64,000 nucleotides of DNA from Granulosicoccus sp947495035 (GCF_050589605.1 NZ_JBNGOO010000008.1); one strand, 5' to 3'. Shown: positions 34,840-43,895, counted from the stretch's first letter. Translations and numbers: made by a program. Notes: generated from the letters alone by a model not told the origin.

Positions 34840-36119
34840 CAGCCACCTCCCAGCAAGGCGCGCTGCCGTTTCAGGTGTTCGGGCATCTCGGCATAGACCC
34901 CCTCGAACATGTCACTGACGCGTGGCATCGGTCCACTGTCCAGAGTGCCAAAGGTTTCTGCCTCCCTGGCGGCCTCGCGGATTTCCTGCTCGAGTGCCGT
35001 TTGCGTTTGCTGGTGCTGTTCCTCGCTCCAGTGGCCGCCGGCTATCAGGTAGTTCTTCAAGCGCTCGATGGGATGGCCCAGAGGCCAGGCTTCATTCTCC
35101 TCGCTGGGTCGGTACTGGCTGGGATCGTCCGAGGTCGAGTGGGGGCCGACCCGATAGGTCAACCACTCGATAAGGGTCGGACCCAGATTGGCTCGCGCGC
35201 GACGTTCCGCCCAGCGCGAGGCGGCCTGTACGGCCAGGAAATCATTGCCGTCCACGCGCAGCGAGGGAATGCCGTAGCCATGTGCGCGTTCGGCATAGGT
35301 GGCCGACTCACCACCGGAAACACCCTGAAAGCTGGAGATGGCCCATTGATTGTTGACCACATTGAGTATGACCGGTGGCCGATAGACCGAGGCAAATACC
35401 AGTGCGCTGTGAAAATCCGACTCGGCGGTCGAGCCTTCGCCTATCCAGGCCGATGCGATGCGATCGTTGCCCTGAATGGCTGATGCCATGGCCCAGCCAA
35501 CCGCCTGCACGAACTGAGTCCCCAGATTGCCCGACAGAGAAAAGAAACCGTATTCCCGCGATGAATACAACACCGGTAGCTGCCTGCCGTGCAGGGCGTC
35601 TCTGGAATTGGAATACACCTGACAGATCAGGTCCAGTATCGGAAAGTCCTGCGCGATCAGCAGACCCTGTTGGCGATACGTCGGAAAGCACATGTCTCCC
35701 GGTTCCAGAATCAGTCTCTGACCCACGGCAATGGCCTCTTCACCCTTGCATTGAATGTAGAAGGAGCACTTGCCCTGCCGTTGTGCCAACAGCATGCGAT
35801 CATCAAAGGCGCGCACCTTCATCATCGCTCTCAGCCCCTTCAGGCAACTGGCGGTGTCGCTGTCCCCACGCCATGGCCCGACAGCACGATGCTGCTCATC
35901 GAGCACGCGGATGACGGTGCGAGCCAGGTCATGAATATCACCGGCAGCGGCATCTTCGGCGGGGCGGTGTGCGTCGCCGGCCGGCGGAATGTGAACATGG
36001 GAGAAGTCGGGTTTGCCGCCGGGTCGCACGAGCGGTTCCGGCACGTGCAATTCCAGCCTCGACTGCGGAGCAAGGTGACGTTGGGAGGGTGCGGTGTCGT
36101 TAACATGATCACTGTTCAT
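34839..36119 (-). CDS. bkdA1: Branched-chain 2-oxoacid dehydrogenase E1 alpha
   Basis: 426-residue E1 alpha subunit. The thiamine-diphosphate motif is WIGEGSTAESDFHSAL through VILNVVNNQWAIS, and the phosphorylation-loop region YRVGPHSTSDDPSQYR is present. FYIQCKGEEAIAVG and DMCFPTYRQQGLL distinguish it from pyruvate dehydrogenase subunits. The N-terminal extension of about 80 residues is typical of the branched-chain enzyme. The ATG at 36119 is preferred over an in-frame TTG at 36158. It leads the E1 alpha-E1 beta-E2 operon. No lipoamide dehydrogenase (E3) gene follows, so E3 must be shared from elsewhere. Confidence 0.94.
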   Translation of the reverse strand: MNSDHVNDTAPSQRHLAPQSRLELHVPEPLVRPGGKPDFSHVHIPPAGDAHRPAEDAAAGDIHDLARTVIRVLDEQHRAVGPWRGDSDTASCLKGLRAMMKVRAFDDRMLLAQRQGKCSFYIQCKGEEAIAVGQRLILEPGDMCFPTYRQQGLLIAQDFPILDLICQVYSNSRDALHGRQLPVLYSSREYGFFSLSGNLGTQFVQAVGWAMASAIQGNDRIASAWIGEGSTAESDFHSALVFASVYRPPVILNVVNNQWAISSFQGVSGGESATYAERAHGYGIPSLRVDGNDFLAVQAASRWAERRARANLGPTLIEWLTYRVGPHSTSDDPSQYRPSEENEAWPLGHPIERLKNYLIAGGHWSEEQHQQTQTALEQEIREAAREAETFGTLDSGPMPRVSDMFEGVYAEMPEHLKRQRALLGGG

Positions 36120-36507
36120 GCCGGCACCCCTGACTGCAGTGACAGTGGCAGACTGCACAACACTTGACGACCTCCTTCACGGCTACTGCCGTGCTGGTTG
36201 ACCTTCAGTACCCTGAAGATACTCAAATACGGCCTGTCACGTCAAAGATTGTCTGTATGCTGCAGCACGGAATCCGCAAGAAAGACAGCGATTCGGTCAC
36301 AGTTTCCCGATAGCGGGCAAGCTGTCTGCATGGTGATGAAACCAGCTGTTTCCGGAGTTCATGGGGCTTGCAGCTGTTCATTACCGTTTACAGGGTGAAG
36401 TGGCCTGTCAAGCGGGTGTGCAATAATGGAGCGGACGGATATTCGGGAAACGACGGTACGAGAGCAGAAGACAACTGATACAACCATCGCATTCGAGGTA
36501 AATGGAT
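36120..36507. other. Divergent intergenic region, bkd operon and CNB gene
   Basis: 388 bp without a credible gene. It must carry promoters for the bkd operon (minus) and the cyclic-nucleotide-binding-domain gene (plus). A GAGGT ribosome binding site lies at 36495-36499. A 66-codon frame at 36198-36398 has no family features and atypical composition. Confidence 0.5.
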
Positions 36508-36981
36508 ATGACTGGACAATCGATTGAAGGCTATCTGGCGACTCATGACTTTTTCGAGGGGCTGGATGAGCGGAGCAAGAAATTTCTGGCAGATTCCGCG
36601 GTAGTGCGTGAGCTGAGTGCAGGGGATATCCTGTTCAGTCAGGCAGAGAGCGCAGACAAGTTCTATCTGTTGCGCAGTGGTGAAGTCAGTGTTCAGGTCC
36701 CTGCCTTGATGGGGCCGGCTCTGCAGATACAGAAACTGAAGGAAGGTCAGATTCTTGGCTGGTCCTGGATGATTCCACCGTATCGCTGGAATTTTCAGGC
36801 ATTGGCACTGGAGGACGCGACCGTGCTGGAATTCGATGGCAGCATCATTCTGGCACGCTGTGAGCAGGAACCGACTTTCGGATATCAGTTACTCAAACGG
36901 TTTGCGGCACTCATGTCGGAACGACTGGATGCGGCACGCCAGAAAATGATGGATCAATGGGATCCACCCGGATTTGCCTGA
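36508..36981 (+). CDS. Stand-alone cyclic nucleotide-binding-domain protein
   Basis: 157-residue protein consisting of one CRP-like beta-roll: FFEGLDERSKKFLADSAVVRELSAGDILFSQAESADKFYLLRSGEVSVQV in pieces, then LKEGQILGWSWMIPPYRWNFQALALEDATVLEFDG. The usual PRSA phosphate-binding loop is replaced by PPYRW, so classical cAMP binding is doubtful. No helix-turn-helix follows, so it is not a DNA-binding regulator by itself. The second ATG (36508) lies eight bases after GAGGT and is preferred over 36502. The SMR gene follows after 33 bp on the same strand. Confidence 0.82.
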   Translation: MTGQSIEGYLATHDFFEGLDERSKKFLADSAVVRELSAGDILFSQAESADKFYLLRSGEVSVQVPALMGPALQIQKLKEGQILGWSWMIPPYRWNFQALALEDATVLEFDGSIILARCEQEPTFGYQLLKRFAALMSERLDAARQKMMDQWDPPGFA

Positions 36982-37014
36982 TACCGGAACGGGAATTGTC
37001 GGCTGATTGAACTC

Positions 37015-37344
37015 ATGAACTGGATATTTCTCTCGGCGGCGATTTGCGCTGAAGTCATCGGTACGTCTGCACTGAAGGCATCGGATGGCTTCACCAGGCC
37101 AATACCTGCCATCATCTGTGCGGTGGCGTTCGGCATCGCTTTCTACTTTCTGTCTCTGACTCTGAAAGTGATGCCGATCGGTATCGTCTACGCCATCTGG
37201 TCCGGTGCCGGTATCGTGCTCATCTCGCTCATGGGGTACTTCATCTTCGGGCAGACACTGGATCTGCCAGCCATGGTGGGTGTGGGGCTGATCATTCTGG
37301 GTGTTGTCGTGATCAATACCCTGTCCGGTTCAACGACTCACTGA
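37015..37344 (+). CDS. Small multidrug resistance (SMR) transporter, EmrE-type
   Basis: 109-residue, four-helix membrane protein of the SMR family, exporting hydrophobic cations in exchange for protons as a dimer. The essential Glu13 lies in CAEVIGTSALKASDGFTRP, and the later IGIVYAIWSGAGIVLIS and LPAMVGVGLIILGVVVIN match EmrE-type pumps rather than SugE/Gdx guanidinium exporters, although the boundary is soft. The 3' end overlaps convergent cobQ by seven bp. Confidence 0.92.
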   Translation: MNWIFLSAAICAEVIGTSALKASDGFTRPIPAIICAVAFGIAFYFLSLTLKVMPIGIVYAIWSGAGIVLISLMGYFIFGQTLDLPAMVGVGLIILGVVVINTLSGSTTH

Positions 37345-38819
37345 GTGGGTCCGGCATCTGCCAGCAAGGCATCGACATCCAGAGCCGCTTCCAGTCCGTC
37401 AGCCAGCTTGTCCAGTTCCAGTTCCACGGTTGCCTCGTAGTTCAAGGAGCCCGCTGAACCGGGCTTCAGGCCATTGAGCCACCAGGCCCGGTAATCATCG
37501 TTGCCGAATATGCCGTGCAGATAGGTGCCCTCGATCTGACCGTCCTGGCTGACGGCGCCATCAGGATGATCGGCAAGGACGGTCATGGGCGAACGCGTAT
37601 CCGGCCCCGTGCTGGTACCCACGTGTATCTCATAGCCACTCAGCCGGCAGCGGCTTCGAGGGCAATGACCGTCGACCTTGCGAGTCTGCTTTGCGGGATG
37701 CATATGGGTCACGATATCCAGCAGGCCCAATGCTTCGGCACTACCGGGAGGGCCATCGATACCCTGTGGATCGTGAATCGCCTTGCCCAGCAGCTGATAA
37801 CCGCCGCAGAGGCCACTCACTCGGCCGCCTGCGCGGGCAAAGGCGACGATGTCGTGATCCCAGCCCTGTGCGCGCAGGAAGGCGAGGTCGCCAATGGCGG
37901 ATTTGGTGCCAGGCAGGATGATGGCATCGATGTCGCGCGGCAGGGGGTTGCCGGGAGGCACGAAGCCCAGTTCCACACCGGGCTCCAGGCGCAGGGGATC
38001 CATGTCATCGAAATTGGCGATGCGGGACAGCATCGGTACGGCGATCCGAACCCTGGCACCGGCCTTGTCGGCGCGGTGTCTGCCCTGCTCGAGAATCACG
38101 GCATCCTCCTGTGGCAGTTTCAAGGCACTGGGCAGCCAGGGGACGACGCCTCGACAGGGCCACTGTGTCCGCTGTTCGATGGCAACAACACCATCATCGA
38201 ACAGTCTCGGATCACCGCGGAACCGGTTGATGATGAAGCTGCGGATGAGAGCGGCATCCTCCTTGCTGATGACTGCCCTGGTACCGACGATGGATGCAAT
38301 GACACCGCCGCGATCGATATCACCGATCAGGCAGACAGGCACGTTCAAGCGCTGTGCAAAGCCCATGTTGGCAATATCGCGTTCCCGCAGATTGATCTCG
38401 GCGGCGCTGCCAGCACCTTCCACCAGTATGAGGTCGTATTGTTCACCGAGCCGCGCGTGACTTTCCGTCACGGCCTGCATCAGATGCTGCCGACGTTCGT
38501 TCATGTAATGGCTGGCAGATAGCGTGTCGAGCACCTTGCCGTGCACCACGACTTGCGCCGTGCTGTCGCTCTGCGGTTTCAGCAGAACCGGATTGAAATC
38601 GACCTGCGGCTCCAGATGACAGGCCCGCGCCTGCAACGCCTGTGCCCGGCCGATCTCGCCACCGTCGAGACAGGCAGCAGCGTTGTTCGACATGTTCTGC
38701 GGCTTGAAGGGTGCGACACGTATGCCCCGGCGAACAGCCAGCCGGCACAGGCCGGCCACCAGTGTGGACTTGCCGACATCCGAGCCGGTGCCCTGGAACA
38801 TCAATGAACGAGCGGACAT
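37338..38819 (-). CDS. cobQ: Cobyric acid synthase
   Basis: 493-residue amidotransferase that amidates four side chains of adenosylcobyrinic a,c-diamide using glutamine and ATP in cobalamin synthesis. The N-terminal P-loop domain is MFQGTGSDVGKSTLVAGLCR, APFKPQNMSNNA follows, and the glutaminase domain has the active-site Cys in VSGLCGGYQLLG and the final YLHGIFGN. Length is as expected. No other cobalamin gene is in the window. It starts 12 bp after the KDG kinase gene on the same strand, so the two may share a transcript without a functional link. Confidence 0.96.
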   Translation of the reverse strand: MSARSLMFQGTGSDVGKSTLVAGLCRLAVRRGIRVAPFKPQNMSNNAAACLDGGEIGRAQALQARACHLEPQVDFNPVLLKPQSDSTAQVVVHGKVLDTLSASHYMNERRQHLMQAVTESHARLGEQYDLILVEGAGSAAEINLRERDIANMGFAQRLNVPVCLIGDIDRGGVIASIVGTRAVISKEDAALIRSFIINRFRGDPRLFDDGVVAIEQRTQWPCRGVVPWLPSALKLPQEDAVILEQGRHRADKAGARVRIAVPMLSRIANFDDMDPLRLEPGVELGFVPPGNPLPRDIDAIILPGTKSAIGDLAFLRAQGWDHDIVAFARAGGRVSGLCGGYQLLGKAIHDPQGIDGPPGSAEALGLLDIVTHMHPAKQTRKVDGHCPRSRCRLSGYEIHVGTSTGPDTRSPMTVLADHPDGAVSQDGQIEGTYLHGIFGNDDYRAWWLNGLKPGSAGSLNYEATVELELDKLADGLEAALDVDALLADAGPTQ

Positions 38820-38831
38820 CGGCAGGCAGGG

Positions 38832-39737
38832 TCAGCCCTGCGAGATATCGACAATGGCACCGCGGTGCTGCACCACCAGGCTGGCGCAGTCGTGACCGGC
38901 CCTGGCAGCCTGTTGCGGGGTGGCGCCATCGAGCAGGCGAGCAAGATAGGCGCCGTTGAAGCTGTCACCGGCGGCCGTGCTGTCTACCACCTGGTCTACC
39001 GGCGTGCAGGCCGGAGAACTCGCCGGATCACCCAGATCCAGCGGACCACTGGCGCCGCGCTTCAGAGCGCCGAGTGTCAGGCCGTATTGCTGCAGCCGTT
39101 GCAGGGCGGCATCTTCGTTCTCGTCGTTGAACAGATCCATTTCATCATCGATCGATGGCAGGGCGATATCGCATTGACGCCAGGCTTCTGCAATGTATTG
39201 CTGGGCTTCTGCCTGAGAGGCCCACAATCTGGGGCGGTAGTTGGAATCGAAGGCGACCCGTTTACCGGGCATGGACCGAAACTCCATCAACAGAGACAGG
39301 AAGCGATCCCGGGCCTCTGCCGGCAATATGGCCAGCGAAATGGCGGAATAATAAAGCACATCGAAGTGGCGCAGATCGTCAAGAGTGGGGCCGATCTCCG
39401 GACTGAACAGCAGTCGTGCGGCGGCCTGGTCGCGCCAGTAGGTGAAACTGCGTTCGCCGTTTTCATCGGTCTTGATGGCATAGAGTCCCGGCACCCGATC
39501 TGGTGTGCGGGCGATGCCGCTGACATCGATCTGCTCGGCAGCAATGCGCTCGACAACCTGATCGGAAAAGCTGTCGGTGCCCAGCACGGTCAGGTAGGAC
39601 ACCTCGTGGCTGGCTACCGTGCGTTTCAGATAGACCGCCGTGTTGAACGTATCCCCGGCAACACCCACCAGTGCTTCCCTGCTGTCACCCATCAGTGACA
39701 GTTCGATCATGACTTCTCCGATGCATGCGATCTTCAT
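38832..39737 (-). CDS. kdgK: 2-dehydro-3-deoxygluconokinase (KDG kinase)
   Basis: 301-residue PfkB/ribokinase-family kinase. It starts MKIACIGEVMIELSLMG, with GVAGDTFNTAVYLKR for sugar binding, FTYWRDQAAARLLF typical of KDG kinases, and the ATP/anion-hole signature VDSTAAGDSFNGAYL. It would phosphorylate 2-keto-3-deoxygluconate, an intermediate in galacturonate, glucuronate and alginate breakdown. AGGAGA seven bases before the ATG at 39737 fixes the start. A nested inverted repeat lies about 150-195 bp upstream. No KDPG aldolase gene is in the window. Confidence 0.92.
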   Translation of the reverse strand: MKIACIGEVMIELSLMGDSREALVGVAGDTFNTAVYLKRTVASHEVSYLTVLGTDSFSDQVVERIAAEQIDVSGIARTPDRVPGLYAIKTDENGERSFTYWRDQAAARLLFSPEIGPTLDDLRHFDVLYYSAISLAILPAEARDRFLSLLMEFRSMPGKRVAFDSNYRPRLWASQAEAQQYIAEAWRQCDIALPSIDDEMDLFNDENEDAALQRLQQYGLTLGALKRGASGPLDLGDPASSPACTPVDQVVDSTAAGDSFNGAYLARLLDGATPQQAARAGHDCASLVVQHRGAIVDISQG

Positions 39738-40069
39738 GAGCGCTTCTCCTCGCAAGCGGCAATGGCCATTGCAAGAGAGTCACTTGGCTTGACAAGGAGG
39801 AACAGGGCGTGATGTCTGCAGTGTGTGGATGCCATGGTTTACCTGATCTGATAACGGGTGGACAGGAATATTCCATGGAGGAGTATGCCCTGTAATGATC
39901 GGAATCAGAATCATTATAAGACGACAGGGCATCTGGTATGTCAGTAGATTTTCCAAGGCGCTCAGTCGATCATGTGGCCCGGCTCATGATGCTCTGCCCC
40001 CGATCTGTCCCGATCGGCGGCAGTACACCATCGAATCCGTCTTGTCTCGTTACTGGCAGAGACCGGAGA
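39738..40069. other. Intergenic region between sugar-binding-protein gene and kdgK
   Basis: 332 bp without a gene, lying between two genes on the minus strand. It contains the nested inverted repeat at 39885-39932, which could end the transporter transcript or control kdgK, and presumably a kdgK promoter. Confidence 0.5.
39885..39932. promoter_or_regulatory. Nested inverted repeat upstream of kdgK
   Basis: Outer arms ATGCCCTGT (39885-39893) and ACAGGGCAT (39924-39932) are exact reverse complements. Directly inside the left arm lies AATGAT (39894-39899), matched by ATCATT (39910-39915). The inner loop is 10 nt, and eight unpaired bases sit on the right side. It could be an RNA hairpin or a two-part operator. 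Confidence 0.5.
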
Positions 40070-41179
40070 TCATTCACCTTTCCAGATCTTCAGATAGGCC
40101 GCCTGATAACCATTGTCCGGATCGAAGCGGTTATCCGGGCCACCGTCGAACTCGATATTGTCGGTGGTCACGACATGCAGCGGGGAGACATAGCCTGACC
40201 AGGGTTCGCCGGCAAGCGCACGATTCATCTCGTCAACCAGTTGCCAGCCTTGCAGGTTCAGAGGCTCCGCCACGGTGACTTGCTGGTACTGCTTGCTGCG
40301 GATTCTCTGGTAGGCCGATTCCGAACCATCACCCGCCGACACATTGACCGGGGCGCCATCGCCCTTGATGCCGGCAGCCGTCAGAGAAGGTCCCATGAAA
40401 TCGAAATAAAGGTCGTTGATGGCCAGGGAATGGGTCCACTTGGCACCGTATCGCTGCAACAGTGACGTGGTCAGTTGCGGCATGCGCTGCGAGGTTTCGG
40501 CAATCGGTGTGTCGACATACTCCAGAACCGTGCCGCCCAGCTCTTCGATGACCGCTTTCATCCTGTCCGCCTTGTCGATGGCAATCTGGTAGGTGGAGTC
40601 GGTGAAGATGATGACACCCGGCTCGCCATCGGCATCGGCGAAAGCCCATTTGGCAGCAGCTTCGGAGACCAGCATGGGGTCTGTGGTGACATTGGCGAAG
40701 ATGCCGACATCATCCATCGGACCGATGGCAGCGCCGGCATGCCAGGAAACGAGCGGGATGCCTGCATCGGCGGCGGCCTGCATGCCCTGAGCCTGCTCTT
40801 TCGAATCGAAGCCGTTGATGATGATGCCATCGGGCTTCAGTGCCAGCGCCTGTCCCATGGCCGAGGTTCTGCCGGAGATGGTGCCGCCACCGTCCAGTAC
40901 CCGTACGTTCCAGCCGATCTGCCCGGCGGCCTCTTCCATGCCGGCTGTGGCGCCCAGTATGCCACCGTTCTTCAGGTCACCTGCCAGCACCACGATGGTC
41001 TTGTCAGCCAAGGCCAGGGGGCCGCTGGTCGGACCGTCCCAGGTGTCGACCCTGGCGGCGTAACGATTGACGAATTCCATGGCGTCGTCCATGGCGTCAG
41101 CCTGAACCGATGCACTGAGCAGTGTGCAGGCGACGGCACTGCCTGTCAGCGTGGTCTTCAACAGGGTCATTCTCTTCAT
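40070..41179 (-). CDS. Sugar ABC transporter periplasmic substrate-binding protein
   Basis: 369-residue periplasmic binding protein of the ribose/galactose (type I) class. A signal peptide ends near residue 27 (SASVQA-DAMDD). The two-lobed fold shows KTIVVLAGDLKNGGILGATAGMEE, LALKPDGIIINGFDSKEQAQGMQAAADAGIPLVSWH and GVIIFTDSTYQIAIDKADRMK. The start at 41179 has AGGAAGAG upstream; the very long open frame beyond it to 42091 is in the wrong frame for the permease and is rejected. It follows the permease gene by 128 bp. The ligand is unknown; context suggests a sugar or sugar acid. Confidence 0.9.
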   Translation of the reverse strand: MKRMTLLKTTLTGSAVACTLLSASVQADAMDDAMEFVNRYAARVDTWDGPTSGPLALADKTIVVLAGDLKNGGILGATAGMEEAAGQIGWNVRVLDGGGTISGRTSAMGQALALKPDGIIINGFDSKEQAQGMQAAADAGIPLVSWHAGAAIGPMDDVGIFANVTTDPMLVSEAAAKWAFADADGEPGVIIFTDSTYQIAIDKADRMKAVIEELGGTVLEYVDTPIAETSQRMPQLTTSLLQRYGAKWTHSLAINDLYFDFMGPSLTAAGIKGDGAPVNVSAGDGSESAYQRIRSKQYQQVTVAEPLNLQGWQLVDEMNRALAGEPWSGYVSPLHVVTTDNIEFDGGPDNRFDPDNGYQAAYLKIWKGE

Positions 41180-41307
41180 TTCTCTTCCTCGTGGTGATAC
41201 CGCACGGATGTGGTGATGCGGTGGTTGTCCTGGTGATGCAGTTGAAAAACGATGGTCGCGGTGGCAGTGGATACAAGTCCGGTCTTGCGTGACAGAGATG
41301 CGCGGGT

Positions 41308-42375
41308 TCAGGCCGGTGGTGTACCACCAGGTGGAGCGGGCGTCGTGTTGCGAACCGGCTTGACGACACCACCGCGTTTTCTCTGTGCGTAGCCGGCTAT
41401 GCCGATGGCCACCAGCAAGGTCACACCATTGAACAGGGGTTCCACCCAGAACGAACCGCCGAACTGCTGGATTCCGGAGATGCCGACGGCGAGAATGATC
41501 ACACCGATGAGCGTTCCCCAGACGTTGACGCGACCCGGCTTGATGGTGGTCGATCCCAGAAAGGCACCCACCAGAGCAGGCAGCAGATATTCCAGGCCGA
41601 CGCTGGCCTGTCCGATGCGCAGTTTGCTCGCCAGCAGAATGCCGGCCAGAGCCGTCAGAGTGCCCGATGCGATGAAGGCTCCCATGACATAGCGGGGGAC
41701 GGGAATGCCGTTGAGTGCCGCCGCCGTCGGGTTGGCACCGATGGCATACATGTAGCGACCGATGGGCAGGTATTCCAGGATCAGCCACAGCGCGATGGCA
41801 ATGGCCAGAACATAGAAGCCGGTGATGGGCAGGCCAAAGACGAACGTGGCATTCAGCGCATAGAAACCATCGGGCAGCATGGCAACGATCTGGCGTCCGC
41901 CGGAATGCCACAGTGCCAGAGCATAGAGTACGGTGCCGGTGCCCAGGGTTGCAATGAAACTGTCGATGCGAGCCACTTCGACCAGCAGACCATTGAGCAG
42001 TCCGGACAGGGCGCCCAGAGCCAGTACGATCAGGCAGGCAACCGGCCAGGGGAGACCGAGCGTCTGCAGGCTGATGGCAAGGATATGCCACAACACGATG
42101 CCGTAGCCGACCGTCAGGTCTATCTTGCCGGTGACCATGGGGATGGTGGCCGCCAGTGACAGAATTGCAATAATGGCCTTGTCGGAGACAATCGATCGCA
42201 GATTCAGCAGGGTCGGAAAGGTGTCAGGCAACAGGATGGTGAACAGCAGAATCAACAGGATCGTCAGTATCACCAGTCCGTAGACCGGAGCGAGTCGCGT
42301 CAATCTGCCGCCCAGCGACAAGTCCTTGATCTCGTCTCTGGTGGGTTCGAGTGCGGATGCCTTGATGGAATTCAT
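41308..42375 (-). CDS. Sugar ABC transporter permease (RbsC-type)
   Basis: 355-residue membrane permease of the ribose-type carbohydrate uptake family with about ten helices. Hallmarks are NLRSIVSDKAIIAILSLAATIPMVTGKIDLTVG in pieces, DSFIATLGTGTVLYALALWHSGG and GIPVPRYVMGAFIASGTLTALAGILLASKLRIGQ. The tail is Pro-rich. Its start overlaps the ATPase stop by four bases, and it probably works as a homodimer with the neighbouring ATPase and binding protein. Confidence 0.92.
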   Translation of the reverse strand: MNSIKASALEPTRDEIKDLSLGGRLTRLAPVYGLVILTILLILLFTILLPDTFPTLLNLRSIVSDKAIIAILSLAATIPMVTGKIDLTVGYGIVLWHILAISLQTLGLPWPVACLIVLALGALSGLLNGLLVEVARIDSFIATLGTGTVLYALALWHSGGRQIVAMLPDGFYALNATFVFGLPITGFYVLAIAIALWLILEYLPIGRYMYAIGANPTAAALNGIPVPRYVMGAFIASGTLTALAGILLASKLRIGQASVGLEYLLPALVGAFLGSTTIKPGRVNVWGTLIGVIILAVGISGIQQFGGSFWVEPLFNGVTLLVAIGIAGYAQRKRGGVVKPVRNTTPAPPGGTPPA

Positions 42376-43895
42376 GCCTGTGCCTGATAATCGCTGGCCG
42401 AAGCTGCCTGAACCAGTGCTTCGGTGGTCAACTGGATGCCTTGCAACTCCTGGATGCACAGGCCGCGGTTGAAGATGATGGCGCGATTGCAGAGTGTTGC
42501 CACCTCCTCGAAATCGGTGGAAATGACAATGACGGGTACGCCGCTCACCACCATTTCATTGAGCAGGGTGTAGATTTCCGCCTTGGCTCCCACGTCCACG
42601 CCGGCGGTGGGGTCCTCTGCTATCAGTACCTTGTTGTTGGTCGTCAACCAGCGACCGACGATGACCTTCTGCTGATTACCACCCGACAGTGCATCGATCG
42701 GCAGGTCGGGGTTGTTCGGACGCAGCCCGACGTCTACACCGGCCTCGATGGCCTTGTGACGCTCTCGGCTTCGAGTCATGAACGAGAGCAGCCCACGCCC
42801 CAGCGCACCCGGATTCAGATAGAGGTTCTCGCGAACGCTCATGCCAGTGGCGACCGACTCCACTACCCGATCGCGTGGGATCAGACCGATCCCCCGGCGC
42901 ATGGCATCCTGCGGGGACTGCGGCTTGAACACCGAGCCTTCCAGCGTGATCTCCCCCTCGAAGGTGGCCGTGCCGAAGAGGCAGCGGCCGATATCTTCCT
43001 GGCCCGCACCACGCAAGCCGACGAGTCCGAGCACTTCGCCATTGTTCACGTCCAGGGAGATCGGACCGGTGTGCTCGGTGCACAGATTGCGGATGCTCAG
43101 CAAGGGCGTCCTGTCAGTGGGGGCGAGTTTGTCGAAGGTCTTGGGTTTGCTGCCAACGATCAGGTCTACCAGTTCCTCGGGAGAGGTATGAGCGACCGAG
43201 CGCACACCCACGGTTTCGCCGTCACGCAGTACCACGACCCGATCGGACAGCTGGAAGACTTCGTCGAGGCGATGTGACACGTAGATCATGCCGACGCCGT
43301 CGTCGCGCAGATTCTGCAGGACCGAGAACAGTTTTTCGACATCATCGGCGGGCAGGCTGGCGGTAGGTTCGTCCAGCACCAGAAAATCACAGTCCACGGC
43401 CAGTGCACGGGCGATGGCCACCAGTGATTTTTCCGCCCTGGTCAGGCGACTGACCCGCATGCTGGGGCTGAAATCGCAGCCGACTCGCTGCAGGGCTGTT
43501 GTCGTGTGTCGTTCGCAGGCCCGCCAGTCGATGAGCCCACCTCGACGCTGGAAGCCCTGAGCCAGCGCCATGTTCTCGGCGATGCTCATCCATTCGATCA
43601 GGCCCAGATCCTGATGGATGAAGGCGACTGCCTGCCGTACCTGGGTGCTGCCGGGTGTGTGCCGATAAGGAGTGCGATCGATGACTACCGAGCCACTGTC
43701 CGGAGTGTGGATGCCGCCGAGTATCTTGATGAGTGTGGACTTGCCTGCTCCATTTTCGCCCAGCAGAGCCACGATTTCACCGCGACCGACGTTCATGGTG
43801 ACATTGTTCAATGCCAGCGTACCGCCGAAGCTCTTGGTAATCTGGTGAAAGAACAGCCCGTTGGGCAGGGCGGGTGGCTGTACCTCTGCTTCCAT
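42372..43895 (-). CDS. Sugar ABC transporter ATP-binding protein (two ABC domains)
   Basis: 507-residue duplicated ABC ATPase. Domain 1 has Walker A GENGAGKST near residue 47 and Walker B CDFLVLDEP, but its signature motif reads RLTRAEKSLVAIARAL instead of LSGGQ. Domain 2 has a degenerate Walker A (GLRGAGQED), as is normal in RbsA-type proteins, and an intact signature LSGGNQQKV. This means the composite sites are asymmetric. The ATG at 43895 gives the family length. It is the first gene of the transporter operon and is divergent from the lacI-type gene, with an operator-like site between. Confidence 0.92.
   Translation of the reverse strand: MEAEVQPPALPNGLFFHQITKSFGGTLALNNVTMNVGRGEIVALLGENGAGKSTLIKILGGIHTPDSGSVVIDRTPYRHTPGSTQVRQAVAFIHQDLGLIEWMSIAENMALAQGFQRRGGLIDWRACERHTTTALQRVGCDFSPSMRVSRLTRAEKSLVAIARALAVDCDFLVLDEPTASLPADDVEKLFSVLQNLRDDGVGMIYVSHRLDEVFQLSDRVVVLRDGETVGVRSVAHTSPEELVDLIVGSKPKTFDKLAPTDRTPLLSIRNLCTEHTGPISLDVNNGEVLGLVGLRGAGQEDIGRCLFGTATFEGEITLEGSVFKPQSPQDAMRRGIGLIPRDRVVESVATGMSVRENLYLNPGALGRGLLSFMTRSRERHKAIEAGVDVGLRPNNPDLPIDALSGGNQQKVIVGRWLTTNNKVLIAEDPTAGVDVGAKAEIYTLLNEMVVSGVPVIVISTDFEEVATLCNRAIIFNRGLCIQELQGIQLTTEALVQAASASDYQAQA

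Noticed and set aside
36198..36398. 66-codon plus-strand gene upstream of the CNB gene
   Set aside because: No ribosome binding site, no family features and unusual Ser/Cys-rich composition.
39894..39917. Second Fur box upstream of kdgK
   Set aside because: The AATGAT and ATCATT elements are explained better as inner arms of the nested inverted repeat, and hexamer agreement with the Fur consensus is poor.
41180..42091. Long N-terminal extension of the sugar-binding protein
   Set aside because: It runs through the permease gene in another frame; the signal peptide begins at 41179 with a ribosome binding site.
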